NCBI RefSeq assembly: GCF_000513895.2
Contig: NZ_CP165782.1
Location: forward strand, 744,001 to 808,000
Length of the DNA: 64,000 nt
Reading direction: 5' to 3'
Origin: Ensifer sp. WSM1721
Lineage (GTDB): Bacteria > Pseudomonadota > Alphaproteobacteria > Rhizobiales > Rhizobiaceae
A model generated the notes under the pieces. That model saw only the letters and a list, made by a program, of their open reading frames with translations. It made no database searches and was not told where the DNA came from. Made by a program: the position numbers and the translations under genes. This document shows positions 44,417 through 53,195 of the stretch, piece by piece. The number at the start of each line of letters is the position of its first letter. Position 1 is the stretch's first letter.

Positions 44417-45304
44417 ATGGAATGGCTGACGAAATTTCCGACTATGGACGATGATCGGCTTCGAGAGCTGAAAAAGGTCATCGACGAAGGCTTCCGCGCA
44501 TTCACGCGCACCTATGGCGACGTCATTGAATCCTTCTTTGATCCGCTGCAATTCTTCCTGATCCATGCCGAGCGCTTCATGACGCGCACGCCTTGGCCGG
44601 TGATCCTAATCCTGATCGCCCTGATAGCCTGGTTTGCCAGCCGCAACTGGAAGGTCGTCGCGAGCGCCGTCGGCACGCTGCTCCTCATCGGCTATTTCGA
44701 TATGTGGGACGACACGATGAAGACGATCTCGATGATCTTCGTCTGTACCGTCCTCTCCATCGCGATCGGCATTCCCCTCGGCATTCTCATGTCACGCTCC
44801 GATCGCGTCCAGAACCTCGTCAACCCGGTGCTGGACGTGATGCAGACGATGCCGAGTTTCGTCTATCTGATCCCGGTGGTGATGCTGCTTGGCATCGGCA
44901 AGGTTCCAGGTCTAATCGCCGTCGTCATCTACGCCATTCCGCCGATGATCCGCCTCACCAACCTCGGCATCCGGCTCGTCGACAAGGATGTACTGGAGGC
45001 GGCGGACGCATTCGGCTCGTCGAACTGGCAGAAGCTGAAGAACGTGCAGATGCCGTTGGCGCTACCCACCATCATGGCCGGCATCAACCAGACGATCATG
45101 ATGGCGCTGGCAATGGTCGTCATCGCTTCGATGATCGGTGTTCAGGGCCTCGGCCAGCCGGTCTTGAAGGCGATCGCCAACCAGTACTTCACGCTCGGCA
45201 TCTTCAACGGCCTCGCCATCGTCGGCATCGCGATCATGTTCGACCGCGTCAGCCAGGCCTATGGCCGCCGCCTGCAGCGGCATCGTGAAATCGTTCACGG
45301 CTAG
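44417..45304 (+). CDS. Glycine betaine-type ABC transporter permease (ProW-like)
   Basis: 295 residues with an N-terminal cytoplasmic helix, two leading membrane helices ('WPVILILIALIAWFASR', 'VVASAVGTLLLIGYF') and a BPD_transp_1 domain. The ATPase-coupling EAA loop is 'EAADAFGSSNWQKLKNVQMP'. ProW/OpuAB-type permeases import compatible solutes with an OpuAA/ProV ATPase. None is encoded beside it here. GGGGAACCAAGAC precedes the ATG. Confidence 0.9.
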   Translation: MEWLTKFPTMDDDRLRELKKVIDEGFRAFTRTYGDVIESFFDPLQFFLIHAERFMTRTPWPVILILIALIAWFASRNWKVVASAVGTLLLIGYFDMWDDTMKTISMIFVCTVLSIAIGIPLGILMSRSDRVQNLVNPVLDVMQTMPSFVYLIPVVMLLGIGKVPGLIAVVIYAIPPMIRLTNLGIRLVDKDVLEAADAFGSSNWQKLKNVQMPLALPTIMAGINQTIMMALAMVVIASMIGVQGLGQPVLKAIANQYFTLGIFNGLAIVGIAIMFDRVSQAYGRRLQRHREIVHG

Positions 45305-45357
45305 AGCGGTCATTACAGAATTACCCCCTCCCCAGCCCCTGCGCATGAAGGGGAAGG

Positions 45358-45388
45358 GGGAGGCGGCTTGTCGCGCAAGCCGCCTCCC
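45358..45388. terminator. 13-bp perfect inverted repeat between convergent genes
   Basis: GGGAGGCGGCTTG at 45358-45370 and CAAGCCGCCTCCC at 45376-45388 with loop TCGCG, centred between the permease and the minus-strand oxidoreductase. No long T run, but a probable bidirectional stop or mRNA end. Confidence 0.6.
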
Positions 45389-45399
45389 AGACCATCCTA

Positions 45400-46413
45400 T
45401 CAAAAACCGGCAAGCACGAGCTTGCCGCGGGTGCGTCCGGTTTCGATCATCTGGTGTGCCTTCCTGAGCGTTGCCGCATTGATCGGCCCCAGCGTCTCAG
45501 TCAGCGTAGTGCGGATCTTACCGGCATCCACGAGCTCCGCGACCCTGTTCAAGAGGTTGTGCTGTTCAATCATATCCGGCGTTTTGAACAGCGGCCGGGC
45601 GAACATCATCTCCCAATGCGTCGACACGGCCTTGCGCTTGAAGGGCATGATATCGAGGACGGGGAGGTCGTCGATCAGTGCGAAGCGCCCCTGCGGCGCG
45701 ATCAGTTTGACGATTTCGGCGACGTGCTTATCCGTGTTGGTCGTCGAAAACACGAAAGCAGGCGCACCGAGGGCCAGTTGCTCTATTTCCGTCGCGAGAG
45801 GACGGCTGTGGTCGAGCACCTGATGCGCACCGAGCTTCAACGCCCAGTCGCGGGTTTCCGCGCGTGAGGCAGTGGCGATCACCGTGAGATTGGTGAGCGC
45901 CCGCAGCAACTGTATGGCGATCGAGCCGACGCCGCCGGCGCCGCCGATGATCAGTACGGCATTTGCCGCGCCCGGCACGGGATCATTGACCCTGAGGCGG
46001 TCGAAGAGCGTTTCCCAGGCGGTGATCGCCGTCAACGGCAGTGCCGCGGCGGCAGCGAAGTCGAGCGATTGCGGCTTCCGTCCAACGATCCGTTCGTCGA
46101 CGAGGTGAAACTCCGCATTGGTGCCTGGGCGATCGATCGCCCCGGCGTAGAACACTTCGTCGCCGGGCTGAAAAAGCGTGACCTTCGCGCCGACCGCCTT
46201 GACGACGCCGGCAGCATCCCAACCAAGAACCTTCAGTTGATCCGGTTCCGGTTGAACACCGGCGCGCACCTTGGTGTCGACCGGATTGACGGAAACTGCC
46301 CGGACCTCCACCAGGAGATCGCTTTCGCCGGGCGTCGGCACAGGCAGGTCGACGTCGATCAGTGCGGTTTCGTTGGCGATAGGTTGCGGTGTCTTGTAGG
46401 CGACGGCGCGCAT
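45400..46413 (-). CDS. Zinc-type alcohol dehydrogenase/NADPH-quinone-reductase-like protein (MDR)
   Basis: 337 residues of the medium-chain dehydrogenase/reductase superfamily. It has a GroES-like N-terminal part ('VSVNPVDTKVRAG', 'LGWDAAGVVKAVG') and a Rossmann fold with 'LIIGGAGGVGSIAIQLLRAL'. The structural zinc Cys cluster is missing, so it is the zinc-independent quinone-oxidoreductase type (YhfP/AdhP-like group). It is divergent from an HxlR regulator gene, which probably controls it in response to quinones, aldehydes or diamide. Confidence 0.9.
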   Translation of the reverse strand: MRAVAYKTPQPIANETALIDVDLPVPTPGESDLLVEVRAVSVNPVDTKVRAGVQPEPDQLKVLGWDAAGVVKAVGAKVTLFQPGDEVFYAGAIDRPGTNAEFHLVDERIVGRKPQSLDFAAAAALPLTAITAWETLFDRLRVNDPVPGAANAVLIIGGAGGVGSIAIQLLRALTNLTVIATASRAETRDWALKLGAHQVLDHSRPLATEIEQLALGAPAFVFSTTNTDKHVAEIVKLIAPQGRFALIDDLPVLDIMPFKRKAVSTHWEMMFARPLFKTPDMIEQHNLLNRVAELVDAGKIRTTLTETLGPINAATLRKAHQMIETGRTRGKLVLAGF

Positions 46414-46515
46414 GGAATGCTCCTTTCAAGATTGAACAGGAGCTAGATGAGCCCTATACTCGCAGAGCACAAGAATGCACAAATTTGGCCTATAGTGTCG
46501 AAAAGGATACTGTCC

Positions 46516-46917
46516 ATGTCCCGGCCGCGCGCGAAACTGACGAACACATTCCCCGGCTGCCCTGTGGAGTCGGCGCTGAGTTTCATCGACGGCAAATGGA
46601 AAGGTGTCATCCTCTATCATCTGATGACGGAAGGCATCTTGCGCTTCAACGAGCTGCGCCGAAGAGTGCCGAGCGTGACGCAGCGGATGCTGACCAAGCA
46701 ACTGCGCGAACTGGAGGAGGCGGGGCTTCTGTCGCGCACGGTCTTCCCGGTCGTCCCGCCGCGTGTCGACTACGCCTTGACGTCCAGGGGAGAAAGCCTG
46801 CGGCCGGTGATCATGGCCCTAAAGGCCTGGGGCGATGAAAATGTCCTCTGCGACGGCGAACGCATGACGCTGAAGCCGCTCAAGGCTAAGTCACAGGTCG
46901 AATCGGAGAACGCCTGA
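46516..46917 (+). CDS. HxlR-family transcriptional regulator
   Basis: ATG 46516 ('MSRPRAKLTN', AAAGGA upstream) gives 133 residues. The winged-helix HxlR core is 'CPVESALSFIDGKWKGVILY', 'LRFNELRRRVPSVTQRMLTK' and 'VVPPRVDYALTSRGESL'. The Cys before the core (Cys in 'PGCPVE') is the redox sensor in several HxlR proteins such as HypR, QorR or YodB. Divergent placement against an MDR quinone reductase suggests it senses quinones or electrophiles and controls that gene. Confidence 0.9.
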   Translation: MSRPRAKLTNTFPGCPVESALSFIDGKWKGVILYHLMTEGILRFNELRRRVPSVTQRMLTKQLRELEEAGLLSRTVFPVVPPRVDYALTSRGESLRPVIMALKAWGDENVLCDGERMTLKPLKAKSQVESENA

Positions 46918-47022
46918 TCGCTCTCGATGATGCCGGGATGCGTACAGAACACCGCTCGTACTTTTCCGCGACCGCGCCCTAGAAACCCCCGTCATCGCGC
47001 TTATCTGAGATGCTGAAACACC

Positions 47023-47129
47023 CTACAGCGCCGCGCGTCTTATCAGACGCGCAAAGGTCGCTGTAGCACTTTGAACTGCTGCATGTCTTTGTCCTTAAAT
47101 CGAGGTCGGTTTAAGGAGACATGCAGTAG
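47023..47129 (+). repeat. RIME1 element copy 5
   Basis: 107 bp, the best preserved copy: CTACAGCGCCGCGCGTC-TTATCA-GACGCGC...CGCTGTAG, then CTGCATGTCTTTG...GAGACATGCAG around TTAAAT...TTTAA. It ends 19 bases before the start of the kinase-like gene. Confidence 0.92.
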
Positions 47130-47148
47130 CTGACGGAGATCGCGATCA

Positions 47149-48051
47149 TTGAAAGTTAAGGCCATCTTCAATCGAGATGGGGGGACTTTTCGAACGACCG
47201 ATATGCCGGCCTACAGCAAGAAGGTCGAAGACGTCTTTCGTGCGGCCGGCCACGAGATAGAGATCGCCATCGTCGAGGCGAGCGCTATCCGCCACGAGTT
47301 GGAGACGACCTGCCGGCGGGGCGATCTCGACGCGATCCTCGCCGGCGGCGGCGATGGAACCATTTCGGCCGCTGCGGGCGTCGCCTGGAAAGCCGGCATG
47401 CCGCTCGGAGTCATCCCTGCCGGAACGATGAACCTCGTTGCCCGTTCGCTGAAGCTGCCGCTCGATATCTGGAAAGTGCCGGAGGTTCTTGCCTCCGGCC
47501 GGATCATCGATGCCGATATCGGCAGCGCGGATGGCCGCGCCTTCGTGCATCAGTTTTCGATGGGCCTTCACGCCCGCATGGTACGCTACCGCGAATCTTA
47601 CCGTTTCGCGTCCCGCCTTGGGAAAATACGGGCCAGCACCCGCGCCGCCATTGGCGTCATCTTCAACCCGCCGGATTTTGAGATCGAGTTCGACGCCGAT
47701 GGCCATCGCGAGCGCCGGCATGTCTCGGCAATCGCGGTGTCGAACAACCACTTCGGCTACGACACGCTCATGTATGCGGAAGACCTGACGAGTGGTCATC
47801 TGGGCTTCTACACCGCGCCGCCTTTGAGCCCGGCGGGCGTCGCGAAGCTCGCCTTCGATATCCTGCGCGGAAAGTTCCGAAGCAGCCCGCTGATCACCGA
47901 GATGAGCGCCCTTGCCGTCGAACTGCATTTCCCGAAGGTGGATCGAAAGATCAATTGCGTCATAGACGGCGAGCTCCTGCCGTTGGCGCGGCGGGATGTC
48001 GTGCTGCGTGTTCATCCTGGCGAATTGAAGCTGCTGGTCGGTTCGCAGTAG
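47149..48051 (+). CDS. Diacylglycerol kinase-like (DAGK_cat) lipid kinase family protein
   Basis: TTG at 47149 with CGGAGA eleven bases upstream gives 300 residues. The catalytic domain shows 'ILAGGGDGTISAAAGVA', the Gly-Gly-Asp-Gly-Thr nucleotide loop, and 'PLGVIPAGTMNLVARSL', both typical of DAGK/sphingosine-kinase (YegS/BmrU) proteins. The C-terminal 'INCVIDGELLPLARRDVVLR' is the expected end. It should phosphorylate a lipid such as diacylglycerol at the membrane. The RIME1 immediately upstream may supply the leader. Confidence 0.9.
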   Translation: MKVKAIFNRDGGTFRTTDMPAYSKKVEDVFRAAGHEIEIAIVEASAIRHELETTCRRGDLDAILAGGGDGTISAAAGVAWKAGMPLGVIPAGTMNLVARSLKLPLDIWKVPEVLASGRIIDADIGSADGRAFVHQFSMGLHARMVRYRESYRFASRLGKIRASTRAAIGVIFNPPDFEIEFDADGHRERRHVSAIAVSNNHFGYDTLMYAEDLTSGHLGFYTAPPLSPAGVAKLAFDILRGKFRSSPLITEMSALAVELHFPKVDRKINCVIDGELLPLARRDVVLRVHPGELKLLVGSQ

Positions 48052-48063
48052 TTTTCGCCGGCT

Positions 48064-49548
48064 CTATTCCACCCAGACATAGCTGAAGGTGTAGCGGTCC
48101 GAGCCGGACCCATAGACATAGGGCAGGGCCAGGTTGCGCGGTGTCCTCGCTCCCTCCGGTACGCCAGAAGTTTCGAGGGCGTGCCTCAGGAGGTCGGGAA
48201 GGGGCGGCTCAGAGTTCGCGTCGTCGTGCCAGACAACCAGAAGCGGCCTCTTCGACATGTCGACGGGGAGTGGATTCGACAGCCTGGGCATGGCAACCAC
48301 CGCCTCCCCGAGCTGTGTCCTGATGTTTCCTGCTATCTGCTTGTCATTGGTGAGGACGAGGGCGGGCTGTCCGCCTTCCGCGCGCGCAACCGCCTCGACG
48401 AGAGCTGAGTAGGGGATGTTCAGTCTCGAATAATTCCCAAACCACGGACGCACGATGGCCCGCGCCGACACGATGACAAGCGCTGCGACTGCGACGCAGG
48501 CGACCAACAGGAAGAATCGTCTGAGGCTGTCGGTAAGGTCGATCTCGGCCGCTTCGATCTTGAGGCAGAGATAGAGCGGAAGAAGGACAAGAAAGAGGAC
48601 GAGCCATTTCTCGCGAACGTGAGTCGCGGCGACCCCCAGCACGATCAGCAGCACCGCGAACAGGCAGATCGCAATCATACGTCCGACGATTCGGCTCCAC
48701 TGGTTTCCAGCCCGCCACACCACAGGAATCTTGCGGCCAAGGACGAGGCCGAACATGAGCAAAGGGACGAGGCTGCCGCCGATGATGGCCGAAGCCAGCG
48801 AGTAGACGCCGTGGAAGGCCTGCAGGAGGCGCCCTTCCGCCTCACGTTCCCGCATTTCGTTCAAGGTGCCGCCCGAGGCGAAATCGAGGTTCTGCAGCAC
48901 CCAGAGGCCGTGCGGCAGCGTAATGACGCAGGCGATCGCAATTGCTGCGAGGATGCGCCAATCGAAAATGCGCGCTCTGAGGTCGCGTTCCGGCAGGACG
49001 GCGATGATCGCAGCGATTGGCAGGAGAACGAAATTGTACTTCGCGATCAGGCCGATGCCGACGGCGGCACCGGTCAGGAGATAGGAGAAGAGGTTGGGGC
49101 GCGTGAGCGTCTTCAGAAAACCGTAGACAAACAGAGAAACGGCAAAAAGCGCTGCAACCGTGTGCGAGAGGTCGCGCTGCGCCAACAGGAAGACTGGCGG
49201 AAATGTGAGGACGCCGAGCATCGCCATCGCCGACAGGCGCTGATCCGAAAGAACGTGCCGCGCCGCGAGGCCGTAAAACAGACAGCAGAGAAACAGAAGG
49301 CCGTTCTTCAGGATGGTCATTGTCGCGAGCGACGGGCCCATCACTTGCGCCAGCCCGTATTGCAGCCAGTTGTAGAAGGGCGGTTGCGGCCCGTAGCCAA
49401 GCTGCAGGAACTGCGACAGGAACGCCTGTTCCGCCTCGTCGATCTCGAGCGAATTCGACACGGCGAGGCGCAGGGCGACACACAGCAGAAAATAAAAGGC
49501 GACGGCGAGGACGAACGCGCCGGACCGCCGATTGACAGCTTCAAGCAT
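48064..49548 (-). CDS. GT39/ArnT-like membrane glycosyltransferase (GT-C fold)
   Basis: 494 residues with about 11-12 membrane helices and, in the first periplasmic loop, the acidic GT-C motif 'SLEIDEAEQAFLSQFLQL' next to 'QPPFYNWLQYG', as in PMT/ArnT enzymes. A soluble C-terminal domain of about 130 residues follows the helices. ArnT-like enzymes take a sugar from polyprenyl phosphate and attach it to lipid A or a similar acceptor. Its start overlaps the GT2 gene that would make the polyprenyl-sugar. Confidence 0.88.
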   Translation of the reverse strand: MLEAVNRRSGAFVLAVAFYFLLCVALRLAVSNSLEIDEAEQAFLSQFLQLGYGPQPPFYNWLQYGLAQVMGPSLATMTILKNGLLFLCCLFYGLAARHVLSDQRLSAMAMLGVLTFPPVFLLAQRDLSHTVAALFAVSLFVYGFLKTLTRPNLFSYLLTGAAVGIGLIAKYNFVLLPIAAIIAVLPERDLRARIFDWRILAAIAIACVITLPHGLWVLQNLDFASGGTLNEMREREAEGRLLQAFHGVYSLASAIIGGSLVPLLMFGLVLGRKIPVVWRAGNQWSRIVGRMIAICLFAVLLIVLGVAATHVREKWLVLFLVLLPLYLCLKIEAAEIDLTDSLRRFFLLVACVAVAALVIVSARAIVRPWFGNYSRLNIPYSALVEAVARAEGGQPALVLTNDKQIAGNIRTQLGEAVVAMPRLSNPLPVDMSKRPLLVVWHDDANSEPPLPDLLRHALETSGVPEGARTPRNLALPYVYGSGSDRYTFSYVWVE

Positions 49549-50560
49549 TCGGCGGCTCCCGCTCGAAGACCTGGCGCACGATATAGCTCGTCGTGTCGTC
49601 GTCGCTGAAATAGGCGCGCGCCATCATCTCCGAGAGAATGCCGGTGGTGATGAGCTGGATCGAGGACAGGAACAGCATCACGCCGACGATCAGCATCGGG
49701 CGGGTGCCGATATCATTGCCGAGGATGAACTTGTCGATCGCGAGATAGAGGAGAATCAGGGCACTGACGCCGCCCGCAGCCAGCCCGATCGAGCCGAAGA
49801 AGTGCCCGGGGCGCGCCTTGTAGCGCATGAAGAACAGCACGGCGAGCAAATCCAGAATCACGCGGAAGGTCCGTGAGATGCCGTATTTCGAGGTGCCGTA
49901 GTGCCGCGCATGATGCGTGACCGGCATCTCGCCGATGCGGCTGCTCGGCACCACGCCCGCGACCCAAGCCGGAATGAAACGATGCATTTCCCCCATCAGC
50001 TTCACCTGCTTGATGATGGAGGCGCGATAGACCTTGAGGCTGCAGCCGTAGTCGTGAAGCTTCACGCCGGTGATCTTGCCGATCAGGAAATTGGCGCACC
50101 AGGAAGGAATCTTCCTGAGTAGGAGGTCATCGCGGCGATTCTTGCGCCAGCCGACGAGCAGATCGAGCCCGCGCTCCTCTATCGCCGCAACCATCAGGGG
50201 AATATCGGCCGGATCATTCTGCAAATCGCCGTCGAGCGTAGCGATCAGCCGGCCCGAGGCTGCATCGATCCCCGCCTGCATCGCGGCGGTCTGGCCGAAA
50301 TTCTTCTGGAGTTCGATAATCTTTAACTGCAGGTCAGCGCGTGCGAGCTCCTTACGTGCGTTCGGCAAGGTGCGGTCGGTGCTGCCGTCATCGACAAGGA
50401 TCAGTTCCCAGGACTTCGGAAAGTCGGCCATCGCGTCCCGGATACGGGCAACGAGCGGCCCGACACTCTCCTCCTCGTTGAACACCGGCACGACTATGGA
50501 CAGCTCGACGGCCTCCATAGCGTCGGTCGTCGCCTTCACGGGTTCTTCAATGTGATTCAA
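49541..50560 (-). CDS. Polyprenyl-phosphate glycosyltransferase (GT2, ArnC/DPM1-like)
   Basis: 339 residues: a GT-A catalytic domain with 'LSIVVPVFNEEESVGPLVAR', the DDGS motif ('LVDDGSTDRT'), the metal motif 'ATLDGDLQNDP' and 'VHDYGCSLKVYR'-type segment 'LHDYGCSLKVYRASII'. Two C-terminal membrane helices follow (around 235-260 and 275-300). It transfers a sugar to undecaprenyl/dodecaprenyl phosphate in the inner membrane. Together with the GT39 gene it forms a lipid-A-type sugar modification pair; RgtE-like galacturonate chemistry, known in Rhizobium, is a possibility. Confidence 0.9.
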   Translation of the reverse strand: MNHIEEPVKATTDAMEAVELSIVVPVFNEEESVGPLVARIRDAMADFPKSWELILVDDGSTDRTLPNARKELARADLQLKIIELQKNFGQTAAMQAGIDAASGRLIATLDGDLQNDPADIPLMVAAIEERGLDLLVGWRKNRRDDLLLRKIPSWCANFLIGKITGVKLHDYGCSLKVYRASIIKQVKLMGEMHRFIPAWVAGVVPSSRIGEMPVTHHARHYGTSKYGISRTFRVILDLLAVLFFMRYKARPGHFFGSIGLAAGGVSALILLYLAIDKFILGNDIGTRPMLIVGVMLFLSSIQLITTGILSEMMARAYFSDDDTTSYIVRQVFEREPPNA

Positions 50561-50656
50561 GGGGTGGTCTCCGATGCGCTCGCAGGTTTTCTTGCACAGT
50601 TAACGGTGATAACCAACGCGGAAATTGCATGGCTCGCTACAGGAAATCGGTCTCTC

Positions 50657-51613
50657 ATGAATTCAAACTGGCAGTCTGGCCGGCGGCCATGGCTCGCACG
50701 CAACCGCATGGCGCTGATCTCCGCGGCGGCAATAGCGGCTTATGGCATCTTCGTCGAGTGGGTCTGGGGCTGGTTGGCCTTGCTCAGGCAATGGGCTGAG
50801 ATCGGCCTTACGCCCATCCTCTCCGCCCTCGCTCTCCTCGTCGCCACCTATTTCATCCGATGCTATCGCATCCAGGACTACTTTCCGGGCGAGACCGGAG
50901 GCCGGTTCCTCACGCTTTTCCGGGTGACGCAGGTTCACAACCTGCTCAACATCATGCTGCCGTTCAGAGCCGGCGAGACGAGTTTCCCGCTGCTCATGCG
51001 CAGCGAATTCGGCGTTCCATTGATGCGCGGCACGTCGGCGCTGCTCGTCATGCGGCTCCTCGACCTGCATGCGCTGCTCATGGTCGCAGCGATAGGGCTG
51101 GTCATCGACCGGGATTATCGGGCGATCGACTGGTTGCTCTGGCTGCTTGCGTTCCTCGCACCGCTTGCATTCTTTCTGTTGAAGGAGCCGGCGGTTGCAA
51201 TGATGCGCAGATTGGCGCCGGAGAAATTCCGGTCCCTTGTCGACGAGGTCGAGGCGGGCCTGCCGGACGGCATCAGCGCCTTCCTACGCGCCTGGACGAT
51301 GACGGTGCTGAACTGGGCGGTCAAGGTCGCGGTGCTAGCCTGGGTGCTCGCCATCATGGGCGTGGCTCCGATCGCCGCCTCATTCGGCGGCGCGCTTGGC
51401 GGCGAATTGTCCTCTGTTCTGCCGGTGCATGCGCCGGCGGGTGTCGGCACCTATGCGGCGGCGATCGTCGCCGGCGCGGTCTCCTTCGGCGCGACGGCCG
51501 ACCATGCGACGCTTGAATTGCTGGGCCGCGCCAGCGTCAACGCCCATCTGCTCGTCATCGTGTCGGCTGTCGCCGGCACGTTTCTGTCGCTGGTGCTGAA
51601 ACCGAAGACGTGA
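50657..51613 (+). CDS. Lysylphosphatidylglycerol-synthase-TM-like flippase protein (UPF0104)
   Basis: ATG 50657 ('MNSNWQSGRRPW') gives 318 residues with about eight membrane helices. Features of the LPG_synthase_TM/UPF0104 family are 'LLNIMLPFRAGETSFPLLMR' and 'LPVHAPAGVGTYAAAIVAGA'. The open frame extends to 50552 across the divergent promoter, but that part is unlikely. Divergent from the two glycosyltransferase genes, it may flip or handle the lipid-linked sugar; this is inferred from context only. Confidence 0.85.
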   Translation: MNSNWQSGRRPWLARNRMALISAAAIAAYGIFVEWVWGWLALLRQWAEIGLTPILSALALLVATYFIRCYRIQDYFPGETGGRFLTLFRVTQVHNLLNIMLPFRAGETSFPLLMRSEFGVPLMRGTSALLVMRLLDLHALLMVAAIGLVIDRDYRAIDWLLWLLAFLAPLAFFLLKEPAVAMMRRLAPEKFRSLVDEVEAGLPDGISAFLRAWTMTVLNWAVKVAVLAWVLAIMGVAPIAASFGGALGGELSSVLPVHAPAGVGTYAAAIVAGAVSFGATADHATLELLGRASVNAHLLVIVSAVAGTFLSLVLKPKT

Positions 51614-51619
51614 CGATCT

Positions 51620-53122
51620 CTACTGAAACGATGTCTCGTAGAAGCTTCTGAGCTTGCGCGAATGCAGCTTCTCGGGCGGCATTGCCGCCAGCTTCTGCAG
51701 CGCCAGGATGCCGATCTTGAGATGTTGGCTCACCTGTGTGCGGTAGAAAGCGCTCGCCATGCCAGGCAGCTTCAACTCACCGTGCAGCGGCTTGTCGGAT
51801 ACGCAGAGCAGCGTCCCGTAGGGCACGCGGAAACGGAACCCATTGGCGGCAATGGTGGCCGATTCCATGTCGAGCGCGATGGCACGCGCTTGCGAGAGGC
51901 GCTTGACCGGTCCGCGCTGATCGCGCAGTTCCCAGTTGCGGTTGTCGATCGTCGCGACAGTTCCGGTGCGCATGATGCGCTTGAGATCATAGCCGTTATA
52001 GCCGGTGACCTCCGCCACGGCATCCTGGAGCGCCACCTGCACCTCGGCCAGAGCGGGCAGGGGGATCCAGACCGGCAGGTCGTCGTCAAGCACATGGTCC
52101 TCGCGCATATAGGCATGCGCAAGAACGTAGTCGCCGAGGCGCTGACTGTTGCGAAGGCCGGCGCAATGACCAAGCATCAGCCAGACATGCGGCCTGAGCA
52201 CGGCAATGTGGTCGGTGATTGTCTTTGCGTTGGAGGGGCCGACGCCGATATTGACGAGCGTGATGCCGCCGTGGCCCTTCTTCTTCAGGTGATAGGCCGG
52301 CATCTGGGGCAATCGGGCCAGCGAATAGTCGGCGTCCGGTTTGTCGGCGCCGGCGGGCGTGACGATGTTGCCCGGCTCCACGAAGGCGGTGTAGCCATTG
52401 CCGCCTTCCGCCATCTGCTGGCGCGCCCAGGCGCAGAACTCGTCGACATAGAACTGATAGTTCGTGAACAGCACGAAATTCTGAAAATGCGCGGCGCTCG
52501 TCGCCGTATAGTGGCTGAGGCGCGCAAGCGAGTAGTCGATGCGCTGCGCCGTGAAGGGAGCGAGCGGCGACGGCTCGCCGGGTCCGGGCTCATAGGAGCC
52601 GTTGGCGATCTCGTCATCGGTGGTCGTCAGGTCCGGGGCGTCGAACAGGTCGCGCAGCGGTATGTCGATGCTCTCTGCCGCCGACGCCTCCACATGGGCC
52701 CCTTCGCCGAAGGCGAAATGGAGCGGGATCGGTGTCGAGGATTCCGACACGGTGACGCCTACTCCATGGTTGCGCATCAGGTGGCCGAGCTGCTCCTTCA
52801 AATAGTGACGGAAAAGCTTGGGGCGGGTGATCGTTGTCGTGTAGACGCCCGGGGCACTGACATAGCCGAACGAGAGTCGGGAATCGACGTGCCCGAAGCT
52901 GCTCGTCTCGATGCTGACCTGTGGATAGCAGGCGCGGAAACGGGTGAGCGGTTTGCCGCTCTTGCCGAGCCCCTCGAAGGCCTGGCGAAGGAAGCGGGTG
53001 TTGCGCTCGTAGAGCGCCTCGAGGCAGTCGACGGCCTCGGCCGGGTCGTCGAAGAACTGCGGCTCAAGGGGCTCGGGAGTGGCGGTGGAGAGGACGGAGT
53101 TTGAAGAGATTCGTTTGTTCAT
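51620..53122 (-). CDS. amn: AMP nucleosidase
   Basis: 500 residues, the normal length of the E. coli Amn family (484). An N-terminal Amn-specific domain is followed by the PNP_UDP_1 fold with 'TLVNIGVGPSNAKTITDHIA', 'WLMLGHCAGLRNSQRLGDYV' and 'ALDMESATIAANGFRFRVPY', the last holding the ribose-binding Met-Glu-Ser. The enzyme hydrolyses AMP to adenine and ribose 5-phosphate in the cytoplasm. The end is only six bases from the stop of the convergent flippase-like gene. Confidence 0.95.
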   Translation of the reverse strand: MNKRISSNSVLSTATPEPLEPQFFDDPAEAVDCLEALYERNTRFLRQAFEGLGKSGKPLTRFRACYPQVSIETSSFGHVDSRLSFGYVSAPGVYTTTITRPKLFRHYLKEQLGHLMRNHGVGVTVSESSTPIPLHFAFGEGAHVEASAAESIDIPLRDLFDAPDLTTTDDEIANGSYEPGPGEPSPLAPFTAQRIDYSLARLSHYTATSAAHFQNFVLFTNYQFYVDEFCAWARQQMAEGGNGYTAFVEPGNIVTPAGADKPDADYSLARLPQMPAYHLKKKGHGGITLVNIGVGPSNAKTITDHIAVLRPHVWLMLGHCAGLRNSQRLGDYVLAHAYMREDHVLDDDLPVWIPLPALAEVQVALQDAVAEVTGYNGYDLKRIMRTGTVATIDNRNWELRDQRGPVKRLSQARAIALDMESATIAANGFRFRVPYGTLLCVSDKPLHGELKLPGMASAFYRTQVSQHLKIGILALQKLAAMPPEKLHSRKLRSFYETSFQ

Positions 53123-53195
53123 GTCGCATTATAGGCTGCAGCTTCTGACAAGCAAACGACAAGATGCTGCGGTTTCACATCTTTGCGGTTGTGCT

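Noticed and set aside
51662..53104. 480-codon open frame opposite amn
   Set aside because: Antisense shadow of a well-supported AMP nucleosidase gene.
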